From NCBI GenBank assembly GCA_039720395.1, contig CM077821.1:43398792-43462791 (forward strand): a stretch of 64,000 nucleotides of DNA, read 5' to 3'. The notes under the pieces are model-generated. The model worked only from the letters and a program-made list of their open reading frames with translations. It had not been told where the DNA came from and did not search any database. Position 1 is the stretch's first letter. Each line of letters begins with the position of its first letter. Below, one piece after another: positions 35,087 through 45,925 of the stretch. Both the position numbers and the translations under genes were made by a program. The stretch comes from Liquidambar formosana. Lineage: Eukaryota; Streptophyta; Magnoliopsida; Saxifragales; Altingiaceae.

Positions 35087-38025
35087 GTTAAAAAACAAGA
35101 TAAATGACTAATACCTGGGAGTTAAACCCAAGCCACCAACCAAACCAGCACAGAGGTCACTGATGATGTCTCCATATAGGTTAGGCATCACCAATACATC
35201 GAAGAGTGCAGGATTTTTAACAAGCTGTTAAGAGGTGAACCAGAGATTAAGCAACAATGATTTAACATTTTTCTCCTATTGGGCTGGTCAATAAGCAAAC
35301 ATTGGTAACATAGCAGGATTTTTAGCTCCATGGTATGGATATCATTAGTCGTCAAAATTCATTGTCAAGGAATAAAATAGATGGTGATAAAAAACTAAAT
35401 TTAGGATGGCGTTTGAAGTTCTACAACTAAAGCTCTTTATACTTGGTGCACTCTACTAGTTTGGACTCAGGCCGGTAACCTGGGAGGAGAATGTAGCTCT
35501 ATGTCACCGGGTTAGCATGCCTGATCCTCACAATAGTAAAATCAGCAATTGTAGACAGTACCATCATACAGCAATTGTCAATGATCACTTCCTCGTAGTA
35601 GATCTCAGGGTACTCCTCAGCAACCTCACGACAACACTAAATATAAACATAAACATAATGGATAAGTAGCTAGAACTCAAAAACGAAAAGGAATGCACCA
35701 CATGCTGGTGTGTGCGCTACACATAAACAGACCTTCAGGAAAAGACCATCTGTCTTCTTCATGATGTTGGCTTTGTGTATGGCAGACACCTTTTTCCTTC
35801 CATGAGCCTTGGCATAGTGAAAAGCATATTCAGCCACCCTCAAACTTGCTTGGCGAGTAATTATCTTAAGACTTTCAACAACACCTCTCACCACCTAAGT
35901 TAAAGCATGAAATTTCTTTATTTTAAGGGAAAGACATAATTTAATTGAAAAGAAAATGGTATTCGGAAAACATACTTGGTGCTCCAGGCCACTGTACTCT
36001 CCTTCTGTGTTTTCCCGAATTGTTACAAGATTGACATCATCATATCGAGTTTTGTATCCAGGTAGGCTGTTACAAGGTCTGACATTGGCATAAAGACCAA
36101 GTTCTTTTCTAAGAGTGAGGTTTAAAGACCTGTGGCCTTTTCCAATTGGTGTAGCCATCGGCCCTTTCAATCCAACACCATTTCTACGAACTGATTCCAA
36201 ACTTTCCCATGTTAAAAAGCTCTGAGTTCTGGGGTCAACTTTGTCCCCAATATAATGTTCTTCCCATTCTATAGGCGCTTCAGCTGCATTGAATACCTGC
36301 ACTCCCTCAACAACATTATATTTGGTTAATTGGCCATTGTTTTGGAAACAATATAATGCAACCAAAAAAAAAAAAAAAAAAAAAAAGGGCTATCCACACG
36401 CTACGCGCGCATCAATGATCATAACATCTGCCATATACTTACGTTTGATCAAATGTTGGACATTCAATGAACACTTAATCCTTGAAATATTTAGATTATG
36501 TGTACCAAAACTATGTATGTTTAGTCTGATAATTTTAGGCCTATATATCAAATTTATCACTGTCAATCCCAAAGAATTTTGTTAAGACATTGTTTAGAGA
36601 GGTAGATCATACCAACTTTATCATTTTGTTATCGAAGCAAGCAGCCAGCAGGTCCATCAAAGGACCTAATTGAGTCATTTAACAGATATGATCAAGATAA
36701 TTTATTAAGTAGTTTTTCTTTTCTTTTCTTTGTTCTTTTGGAATCTAAGATGTTGCACCTCATAATGATATGATTTGCACATTTAATCATGTGTGCCAAT
36801 TAAATGCGCACCACCATATTCCACAAGAAATTGCTCATGCTATCCAACTCAACCATGCAAGGTTAAAATCTAGTTGACTAATTTTTCAACCCCAACTTCT
36901 AGAATTTGCCAACTTACAATTATCATGCAGTCTCCAGTAATGTTAACCTAGGCATGCCTAACTCCACGCTTCTACCAAAAAAATGTATGTATCTCAGGCT
37001 TAAGATCAGCTTGTTCACAGCTCGTTTGTAAAATAAACAAGTCAAGCTCAAACCTTATTTTTAACCTTGATAGTTTTCGGAACCAAACTTGTGTAGAATA
37101 CTACTCGGGTGGATAAGCTTATTAAATACTTTAATTAACTAAAATACTTTGAGCTCAACTTGATACAAGCTTATTCAAGCTTGCTTATAAATTAAGCGAG
37201 TCAAGCAAAAATCTTATTTTTGAGTTTGTAAATTATCGAGCAAATCCTGAGCACCTACTACTTGGCTCAACTTGATTCACATCAACATTTTGACATGCTA
37301 TACAGGGGCGAAGCTAGGAAATTAGTTCAGGTGAGGCAATTTATTACGTTTTAGTGATCACTTTGTAACTTAATACCATATAAAAGAAAATGTTTGTCAA
37401 CTTATTACACATTGACTGTATAAGTACTTCAAAATGACTACCAATTTCTTTTATTTGGTATTAATTTAGAAAATGGCCATCAAAAGAGCAAAATATTAAG
37501 ATTTTTTTATTTTTATTTTTGTACGCCCCACCTCCTTACACACTGGCTTCGCCCCTGATGCTATACAATATCGCTGACGCGTAAAGCCATGAATTGGACC
37601 CTCTGGCGATTTCCCAACTAACTCTTCTGATTTTTCACTAGTAAATTCAGAATTTTTAAGCACGTACATAAAAAAGTAGTGAATAATTTCTCCTAATGAA
37701 AAACCTAAACCCATTAACAAAACACCCCTTCTGATAAGCTTTTGCCTCCTAGCTTCAATTGATTGAACATACAAACACCCATATACATATATGCACTTAT
37801 ATATAGGCAGGTATAAAGGGTTTGAGAAGCATGAACCTGCTTGACGGAATTGGAGATTTCGGGTCCGATACCGTCGCCGGGGAAAAGGGTAGCTCGTATC
37901 AGAGGAGATGGTGGTGAAGCTGATGAAGAAGACAGGACTCGAACTGGTGATGCTGCGGCGGCTGCGGTTGAAACAAGAGCGACCGGACGGCTTCGAAGAA
38001 CTCGTCTGATGAGTTGAGAAGCCAT
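33765..38025 (-). CDS. IDH5/IDH6-like: NAD-dependent isocitrate dehydrogenase catalytic subunit, mitochondrial (373 aa)
   Basis: Oxidative decarboxylation of isocitrate to 2-oxoglutarate in the TCA cycle, as part of a hetero-oligomer with regulatory subunits in the mitochondrial matrix. Seven exons in order: 37837-38025, 35976-36296, 35733-35894, 35562-35636, 35115-35224, 34942-35014, 33765-33956; all GT-AG and in phase. Residues 1-35 are Arg/Ser/Ala-rich and nearly free of acidic residues, a mitochondrial transit peptide. The fold then starts with [13 protein letters not shown] (nucleotide-binding start), followed by [64 protein letters not shown] and [15 protein letters not shown]. These match the catalytic (IDH5/6) rather than the regulatory subunits in my judgement. 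Length 373 fits the family (about 374). Intron 1 carries a hAT MITE and a poly-A run; intron 5 has a 37-bp poly-A. Confidence 0.97.
35048..35084. repeat. Poly-A run in IDH intron 5
   Basis: Thirty-seven consecutive A on the plus strand, 34 bp upstream of exon 6 on the minus (coding) strand. There it is a U-run, so it may act as the polypyrimidine tract. Confidence 0.85.
37303..37557. mobile_element. hAT-type MITE in IDH intron 1, 255 bp
   Basis: The ends CAGGGGCGAAGC (37303) and GCTTCGCCCCTG (ending 37557) are exact inverted repeats, flanked by a perfect 8-bp duplication ATGCTATA (37295-37302 and 37558-37565). CAGGG termini with 8-bp duplications define the hAT superfamily. The interior is non-coding. 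Confidence 0.93.
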
Positions 38026-39540
38026 GGAAACACAACTAAAGGAAGGAGAGAAGAGACGGATCAGTAGCTCTCGTTGCTATGGTCGAATCGCATAAAAGTC
38101 GCACCCCTCGTACATGAAAAAATAATACTAATAATAGTGAATAAAATAAGGAATACGAGAGAAAAACAGTGGGAAGGATATTAACATGGCGTGGGGCTGT
38201 CGGTTTGGAGAAGACAGTCCGAATCAAGACCTTCCATTTGTTGTAGACGACAATATGATTCTGCTCATTTTGCCTGTCACCCTCAGAATATGCTGATTGA
38301 CTTATTTCAACTAATGTTTCGGTTATAAACGGTAGCCCCACTTCCCCTCCCTTGGGATGCTACTCATTTTGCATCCAATATTGTCAAAATTTTCGAGTCA
38401 TTTTTGGAATTTACCCTGAGCAGAAGGTTTCAAGTTCCATTTTTCATTGTATTTTGGAGAAAGAAACAAATTTTACCATGTCAAAATGGATGATGATTGA
38501 TGACTTTACCCATGTTGGAGGGGAATTAGTCAAAGATTTAGATTTGCCGGCCTACAGTTAATAGTCATTGTTAGTTAAGTTAGTAGTGTACCCGATGCCC
38601 TAAAAAATAAAATTTAATTTGTCAAACATCCTGACCAAGAGAAAAGAGATGAGACCTACACAAGTCTTCCATGAGTGTGTGTTTTGGCAAAGCCGTTCTA
38701 ATAAAAGTGGTGTACTTAGGCATTGTATCGGCTTGGATCAGGCAAAGTGAAGGATTCAATTTTCAATAATGACAATTTTTACCACAAATATATATACAGT
38801 TTATTTAGTTTTGCACTTCTTTTGGATTGATTGATAATTTTTTTCCTTCTCTTAATATGAAATAAGGAAAATTCTCGGTGTACTTATCGAAATATCCATT
38901 GATTTGTTCCTATCCAATGTGATACCTTACATATATGGCATACTCGATCCTTATTAGCAAGTTAGTTGACATGGTATGCTACATAGGTTGAAGAGGCATG
39001 CCACAAAGGTCACAATATTTTCAGTGTTTCAAAAGGTTAGCTAACGAAACATGTCAAGTAATCTAGCTCACCAGTCAAATGGGTACAACTATAGCACTAT
39101 TCGTAAAATAAATTTTGTGTAGAATATATCATAGATATCTGTTGGTCATTTGGTGTTGATAGCCTTGAATACTTCCCTTTGCTTTTGAGGGTTTTAAGAA
39201 TTCATAACTTACTTAAAAGTAGCTTTATGGTTTGTGGCAAATTTATGTTGACATTGTCAAAATTATTTTTTCGCATGCTATAATGGCATAAGTTATAATC
39301 TCACATGACGTGTTCCAATAGTAGAAATGCTAATAGTTGACACAATAACTAAATTTCACATGATTTGAAGAGAAGTGGTGTGCGCACGACCTATTAAATT
39401 ATGAGATGAAGTGATGACGTGACATCATTTGACATTAATATACCTAGTGTCAAATTTGGTACAAAGTATAGTATTGTTAAATTATAACTACCCATATAGT
39501 AATTCATTGGAGATGGACAACTTGAAGTAGTTACTATAAT
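38026..39540. other. IDH promoter side and gene-free DNA
   Basis: 38026-38350 is the probable 5' UTR and promoter of the IDH gene on the minus strand. At 38553-38585 a piece in inverted orientation matches the core of MITE family B (AGTTAATAGTCATTGTTAGT). No gene recognised. Confidence 0.5.
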
Positions 39541-39660
39541 TTAACAAGAGTAAATTGTAGATGACCCCTTTGAAGTATGGGAGATCAGTAAAAAACTAAA
39601 AACCCTCTTTGATATTCAAAATCAAGTAGTGTCCTATCCAAATGTTCAAAATTAAAAAAA
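39541..39660. repeat. Left arm of a foldback/MITE split by later insertions
   Basis: About 55 bp here (core AAAAACCCTCTTTGATATTC, from about 39598) match, in inverted orientation and with about 75% identity by eye, a right arm that must itself be read across the MULE insertion (45507-45543 joined to 54852-54890, core GGGGGGTTTTTG). This implies an old small element into which both larger elements inserted. Confidence 0.55.
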
Positions 39661-40627
39661 TAGGGTAAAATGCAAAAAAAACCCCCTCATTTTATTACCC
39701 ATTTTGCAGGATACCCCCTCTAATAAAAAAAACACATCAAAAAACCCCCTATATTGACTAGGGTTGGCAGATTGCCCCCTACCGTTTAATCACCGTTACA
39801 AAACTAACGGAAAAGTCACTACACCAAAAAAGGTCTTTTACAACATTGAAAAAATGTTGTTAAAGACTTTCCACAACATTTTCATATATGTTGTGTCAGC
39901 CCCTGTTGTGGTTGATGTGGGACTTTTTACAACGTTAAACAAATGTTGTTGAAAGGAAAAACAGAATGTTGTTAATGCCATCTTACCACGTTGAATAAAC
40001 GTTGTGTTAGACGTATCGACAACATTTACAGAAACGTTGTCTTAGATCGAACACATTAACAACATTTCAGAAATGTTGTCGTAAATAGTTAGTTGACACA
40101 TCAACAACGTTTTCAAAATGTTGTATTCTATAAACACATTACCAACATTTCAGAAATGTTGTCGTAAATGGTTAGTTGACACACCAACAACGTTTTCAAA
40201 ATGTTGTATTCTATAAACACATTAACAACATTTCAGAAATGTTGTTGATAATTAACTGACTTACATCAACAACATTTACAAAATGTTGTCTTATATAGAC
40301 ACATTAACAACATTTCAGAAAATGTTGTCTTAGATACACACACCAACAGCGTTTCCAAAATGTTGTCGTAGATTTTCGGTAATTTTATGACAACATTTTG
40401 TAAACGTTGTCGTTTCCCTTTTTTTTTTTTTTTTTTTTTTTTGGTTTGCATGTGCTTTCATTTATGGTTGTTTTTATACCTATTCCCTGTTCATATAAAA
40501 TGATAACCAAACACACCATTATTAAAAGTGTAAAACCATAATTGATTTGATCCCAAACTTCAAACACCTAACAAATCAAATTCATTAAATAAAGCCTAAT
40601 ATTACATGCAATACATTGCAAACAAAG

Positions 40628-40759
40628 TATGACTTCAAAAGTTTCATTAACATCAATTGTCATTACATGTCATTAAGTGTCAATACATTGCAATATGACT
40701 TCAAAAGTTTCATTAACATCAATTGTCATTACATGTCATTAAGTGTCAATACATTGCAA
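40628..40759 (+). repeat. Two tandem copies of a 66-bp unit inside the CACTA element
   Basis: TATGACTTCAAAAGTTTCAT begins at 40628 and again at 40694, and the two units are essentially identical; a third, diverging start lies at 40760. Related wording (ACAAAGTGTGACTTCAAAAG) recurs near 40864 and 41041. Confidence 0.9.
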
Positions 40760-40934
40760 TATAACTTCAAAAGTGGCCAAAAAGACAAAAATAGAGAAGT
40801 TAGGAGTGCATATCCACCACAAAAAATTGGTCATCAATCATCTACTCCTGCAAAACATTGGAAACAAAGTGTGACTTCAAAAGTGAGTCAATAGTTATCA
40901 TGCTAAACTAACAAAAGACTTAGAAGTATTACCT

Positions 40935-41065
40935 CCATTACACCAAAAAAGGCCTTTTACTAATAGAAAAGTTAGGAGCATGCATCCACCACAAAAAACT
41001 AGTAAGTCATCAATCATCTACTCCTACAAAACATTGTAAACAAAGTGTGACTTCAAAAGACAATC
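40935..41065 (+). repeat. Internal copy of CACTA-terminal sequence
   Basis: CATTACACCAAAAAAGGCCTTTTAC at 40936 closely matches the left terminus of the same element (39817), followed by a repeat of CATCCACCACAAAAAACTAG-type sequence already seen at 40810. It may mark an internal duplication or an older truncated CACTA end. Confidence 0.6.
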
Positions 41066-41565
41066 TCACCCACTTGCAAAAGAAATCTCTCCCTTTCTTC
41101 CCCCTATCTCTTTGTACGGATCTCTCTCACTCCATAAGATTTACCCTTTATGTAATCCCATCCTCTTTTCCAGAAATCTCTCTCTCTCTCTCTCTCTCTA
41201 TGATACAAATCAAATCACCCAAAATCCTCTCTCTCTTTTTCACACATACCTTTTTTCTCTCTCTCTCCTCACTTTCTCTCACTTTCTCTCCAAAAAAGCC
41301 CAAACCCGGAATATCGAGATCCCAAAAAGCATGACCGACAGTTTGCAATATCGAGATCTAGGCAACAGTGCTGTTGCAGACCATTATAGACCCCAAATCG
41401 CATCGGATCCCCACAGTGCATTGGTTTTTGCGATCTGTTCTTGGGTTGAGTGAGAGCGGTTTTTCTTTAAAAACCAGAGTTTGATTATAGGTGCTTAAAC
41501 ACTCTTCCCCAACCATTCAACCCTCAAAGAAAACTCTCTTCCTCTAAATCCTCTCTTACGAACTC

Positions 41566-42174
41566 ATGGCCTCTTCCTCCTCTGCCCCACAAAACCGTCC
41601 TGATTTAAACACAACGCCAGCAACACAACCAGAGGTCTGGCACCCAAGGTTCCTAAATGTTCAAAACCAACCCCTTACAGTTGACGATTCTGTAATTTAC
41701 AATCTTGCGAACGCAACAGCAGTAGCGGAGGGACTCATCACTCCTCGTGATGAGAGAATACTGGTTGGACGGTCCGACCTGGACGTAATAAGAGACTCCA
41801 TGGCTCTCAGCGCTCAGACCACAACATTTACTGCTAACATGGCTCGGCGTTTGCACGCCAGAAATGTGCACATGCAAAGTCTAAGTGACCAGGTCACTCG
41901 TCTCCAGGGGTTGCTCGACGGAGCCTATCGAAGGATGAGGGCTTTGAGAGCAGAGAATAGAGAGTTACAAAGAATGGTGGACTCCTATTCTAACAGACTC
42001 ACACCAAGGGTCGAGGCACTAGAGAGGCTTACTGATCAAATCATTGATCAAGAAAGGGTTCCGGGCAGCCCACAGAGGCAACCTCCAGCTGATCCCTCCA
42101 GTTCTACCCAAGGCCCACAAAGGCAACCCCCAACTGACCCTTCTAGTTCTACCCAAAATGCTACTATTGAGTAG
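41566..42174 (+). CDS. CACTA-borne coiled-coil protein, 202 aa, function unknown
   Basis: Intact ORF inside the CACTA element, starting MASSSSAPQN after a CT-rich leader (41090-41300). A conserved-looking block WHPRFLNVQNQPLTVDDSV (residues 25-43) is followed by AVAEGLITPRDERILVGRSD, then a long amphipathic helix (about 93-158: MARRLHARNVHMQSLSDQ, TRLQGLLDGAYRRM, ENRELQRMVDSY) with heptad spacing of Leu/Val/Met, hence a probable coiled coil. The C-terminus has two copies of a 15-residue Pro/Gln/Ser repeat (PQRQPPADPSSSTQ and PQRQPPTDPSSSTQ). I recall similar anonymous plant proteins but know no function. It could be an element-encoded accessory (TnpA-like DNA binding is a guess) or a captured host fragment. 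No nucleic-acid-binding motif is visible. Confidence 0.75.
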   Translation: MASSSSAPQNRPDLNTTPATQPEVWHPRFLNVQNQPLTVDDSVIYNLANATAVAEGLITPRDERILVGRSDLDVIRDSMALSAQTTTFTANMARRLHARNVHMQSLSDQVTRLQGLLDGAYRRMRALRAENRELQRMVDSYSNRLTPRVEALERLTDQIIDQERVPGSPQRQPPADPSSSTQGPQRQPPTDPSSSTQNATIE

Positions 42175-44020
42175 CTCTCACTTTTTTTGTTTTTGTTTTT
42201 TTTTTTTTTTTGTCTCTCTCTTTTTTTTTTTTTTTTTTTTAATCTAATGGAAATGACACTCTCTCTTCTTTTTTTCTATTTTTTTTTTCAATTGGAGTAC
42301 GAACAATAGAGTACAAAAGGTAAACCAAGGGCAAAGTTATATCCTCTGCCTTCAATGAGTTACCCAAGCTAGGATGCCCGAGAGCAATCCGTTAACGTAC
42401 TCACAAGCTTATTACAGGCTAATTAAAATATGAGATGTCCGACACTGAGAAAGAGGCGACAGTAGCTGGTCATGGATACACAGCTCAAGAATGATAAGAA
42501 ATGGACTAGTTCGCTATTTACATTGTGCACTACTCTATGACTACATTTAAACGAGTATATAACCATGTATCTTTAAGCAACAATATAAAACAGTAGTATC
42601 AAATGATATATTGTAGGATTCCCTAAATTTTGAACAAGTAATAAAAATATTTGGTTATAAATCAGTGGGAAAATCCAACAATATCATTAAGGCATTTAAA
42701 ATCACATTCATAAAATAACACCATATTAAATGTAAAGAAGCCACATTTCCTACCTCAATTGCGAGCAATACCAACCCAAAATCATCAAAATAATTTTTAA
42801 AACAATCTCTATAATTTCTGGGAATTTTCTGTAATTTTGGGAATTTTCTGATATTTTCTGGAATTTTTAATAAATATTAATTTGGCCAAAAAGTCAAACT
42901 ACAGTCAAACTTGGTCAAAATGATCAACTAAGGGTCCCACATGGTAGGGCCCTCCAAGACGAGTCCAACGGTCAAATTCGGGGTTCATATGATTATCGTA
43001 TGGCTTTTAAATGCATGAGAACACGGTAAGGTATACAGATGCACCCACACAGGATCATAGACCTATGGGGTCATCTTCAACCTCCCGCGGGTTGAATTGT
43101 GTAACCGGGTTACACCGTGTGTTCAACGGGCCAACTTCGACGATTAATATCTCCCTTGTTTCTTAACCGTTTTCAGTGATTCAAGTGTCGAATCGAAGCT
43201 CATGCGGAGTACTACGTGCGACTATAAATTGTTCATTCAGAATCCTATAAAATCATATTCGTTTTTAAGCCACAAGTTTCGGGTTTTCATGATCCAAAAT
43301 TCTAAAATTTGTTAATAGAAAGACCAAAGAATATATAATAATTACTTTGAACGGAAAAGGTATACATCAAATATCTAATGTGAGAGAAATGGGCAATTGT
43401 AAATATAATCAGAAATTTAAACAAACATCAGTAGAAAAAAATTCAATTAAACAAATTTATATATATATATACGTGTACTTGAAATTGAACCCTAGGTTAC
43501 ATACTTGTGTTTGTGCATAAACCCTAACTGCTCGATTCAAAAGAAACCCCAATTAAAAACGAAAAAAATCCAATCTGTGATTTGATGATGCTAATATACT
43601 ATACAAAACCCCAACCCAAAACAAAACAAAACAAAACAAAAATAAAATAAAAAACTAAAGAACAGCCATGATCGAAGGAGAATCAAAATGAACTCACCGA
43701 AAGAGTTAAGAAACAATGGGTGTCGAAGAGCTAGAGTGAGATGCTTCAATGGTCGTCAAAGAGAGAGATAGAATGAGAGGCTTCAACGGCCGTCAAAGAG
43801 AAAGAGAGTGAGAGGCTTCCAGATCAGGGAGGACAGCAAACTTAGATCGAGGAGAGGAAAGCAGAAAAACAGAGAAGGCTTTACTCTTTTTACCCTTAAA
43901 AAAATAAAAAGAATTAAAAAGAGAGAAGGGCTTTACTCTTTAGGGGCTTTCAAACACTTTGGGAGGAAAGCAGCAAAAAACGTAAGGCGGCAAGTTAAAA
44001 AAAAATCCTGCCCCTTGTCT
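42175..44020. other. Non-coding interior of the CACTA element
   Basis: Poly-T runs just after the ORF (42183-42240), then AT-rich sequence, a GC-richer part near 42930-43200 and purine-rich GAGAG stretches near 43740-43930. No second conserved coding region found. Confidence 0.55.
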
Positions 44021-45260
44021 AGAATCGACCACGTTTTATTAAACGTTGTGGAAGTACTATAAAGCAACAACATTAATAAAAACGTTGTGAAAGTACTATA
44101 AAACAACCACGTTAACAAAAACGTTGTGGAAGAGTGTATTTACAACGTTAATGGAACCAACGTTGTTAAATATCCTAGAGTAACAATTTTTAACAACATT
44201 TTTTACATAAATGTTGTTAAAGCCCCACTACAACAACATTTTATCAAAAACGTTGTTAATGATATGTTGTTAAAGCCCATTTTTCTTGTAGTGAGTGCAC
44301 GTGACTAGCACATGACACTAATTATTAGACTTTTATGCCAAAAATGCCCTCTTGTATATTAATTTTTCTCTCTCTTTCTCTACCCCTTCCACCATATTTC
44401 TTGCCGGCAACCTTGCCGTTGGTGAGCTACTGTCATTCTTTGTATGATGAGAAAGGAAGGAGAGATCAAGCATCTAATTCATCTATACTCAAAAGTCATA
44501 AACCCCCTATTGCTTTTGCAACACAGATAGGGAAAGGAAATTCACCACCAAAATTAATAGAATTCAACACCAAGACTCCAGTAATCCCTGACCAGAATCC
44601 ATAATTGACTGGACTTGGCTCTCCATTTTACCAAAAAAAAAAAAAAAAAAAAGGCAAAAAACAAAACAAAACAAAAAACAATAAAGAAGAAGGGATCGAG
44701 ATCTCCGACAAGGGTAGATAGATGCCGCCGACATCCATGGCTACCTCCCCCCAATTTTTAATTTTTTTTTTCTTTATTTAAGCTCAAGAACCCCAAACTG
44801 ATTTTACCAAGAACAAAACAAAAATGATGTTTGAGTGGCTCTTCTCAGCGACAGAGGTCTTCTCCAGTGGGTCTTCTCAGCCACGAAACCATCAACCCTC
44901 AAATGGTTGAGTGGCTTTGATGGCTATAGCACCGTTGGGTTTGTGCTTTGCGGATCAATCTCACAACGGCGGTGGCGTCGACATGTGCATCGGTGACAAC
45001 TATAGCGTGTTCGTTAGGATCGGCGCCATCCACATACCTTGACGGATGAGGAACGGCCTCGCCATACGATTCTGCACTTTTGGCGTTATCGGTGGTGGGT
45101 TTGGTTGAGTGGTGGTGGTCCTTCTGCTCTTCGAGTTACCAGCGGCGGTGGTGGGTCGGATTTCTTTAGGCTGACAAGAAACCACTTTGATGCTTTACCC
45201 ATTTGTCAACGCTGGGAAACTGCTAATGGTTTTGGGGAGAGTTTTTGGAACAGGATGAAC

Positions 45261-45262
<2 letters not shown>

Positions 45263-45292
<30 letters not shown>
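45263..45292. repeat. (GA)n microsatellite
   Basis: About 14 GA units within the interrupted long-TIR element. Confidence 0.9.
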
Positions 45293-45294
<2 letters not shown>

Positions 45295-45925
45295 CAATGT
45301 TGGAAAATTATTTTTTATTTTGTTATAAAACGGCACCGTTTCAATAACAAAAACCAAGGATAAAATTGACTTTGCATATTTCCGTTAATAGAGTAACCCC
45401 CTGGCACAATATATGGGGTTATATGATGGGTTTTTTTTTAGAGGGGGGTATATTGCAAAATGGGTAATAATAGAGAGGATTTTTTGCATTTTATCCTAAA
45501 AAAAATATTCAAAATAATTTGAGAGAACATTACTTAATTTTAAGGGAATTTTGGCCAAAACCCCTATGTATAAGAGTATTATAGTAATAGAACCCATCAA
45601 AATAGTTGTTTAGTGAAAACCCCATTTAACAGTAAAAAGACAAATAAACCCCTAATTTTAAAACGTCTCCTAATTTACGACTGTGCCACGATACACACCC
45701 GCTCGAAAGAAGGTGGCTTTTCAACTTTCGCACGTTCCATGGTTTCCGGCGAAAATATAGAAACGTCAACCTTTCCCAAAAAAATAGTTTCCATATTGCA
45801 CACAGTTTCATCTTCTTTCTAGGGTTTAGACATTCACAAACTCAACCCCCAACAGAACCACAATATAGCAGACGGCGGCTGCCATTGACGACATTGGCGA
45901 CATTGGGCTCCAAACTGTAGAACAA

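Larger units (their letters stand above)
39817..44293 (+). mobile_element. CACTA (En/Spm) transposon, 4477 bp, non-autonomous
   Basis: The left end is CACTACACCAAAAAAGGTC (39817); the right end is the inverse of CACTACAAGAAAAATGGGC, ending 44293. A perfect 3-bp target duplication AGT flanks it (39814-39816 and 44294-44296), as expected for CACTA elements. Both subterminal regions (39838-40420 and 44020-44290) are packed with palindromic ACAACATTT...AAATGTTGT or AACGTTGTG units in both orientations, the usual transposase-binding arrays. No TnpD-like transposase is recognisable; the only substantial ORF is the coiled-coil protein at 41566-42174, so mobilisation would need help in trans. Confidence 0.95.
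39663..45496. mobile_element. Non-autonomous DNA element with about 150-bp inverted termini, interrupted by a CACTA element
   Basis: GGGTAAAATGCAAAAAA at the left and TTTTTTGCATTTTATCC at the right begin inverted repeats that run about 140-150 bp (39663-39812 against about 45350-45496) and include CCCATTTTGCA, ACCCCCTCTA and AACGGAAA words. Removing the CACTA insertion leaves about 1.35 kb. The long termini suggest a Mutator-like or foldback class. A-rich flanks prevent a firm target duplication call. The remaining interior (44294-45350) has no recognised gene; its G/C-rich part near 44700-45250 could be captured host sequence. Confidence 0.7.

Noticed and set aside
39838..40420. CRISPR-like array of short repeats
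   Set aside because: Units are palindromic, irregularly spaced and in both orientations; they are CACTA subterminal repeats in a plant nuclear genome.
45499..45507. 9-bp target duplication AAAAAAATA for the long-TIR element (also at 39654-39662)
   Set aside because: The match lies in an A-tract and its spacing to the two termini differs by 2 bp, so it is not reliable.
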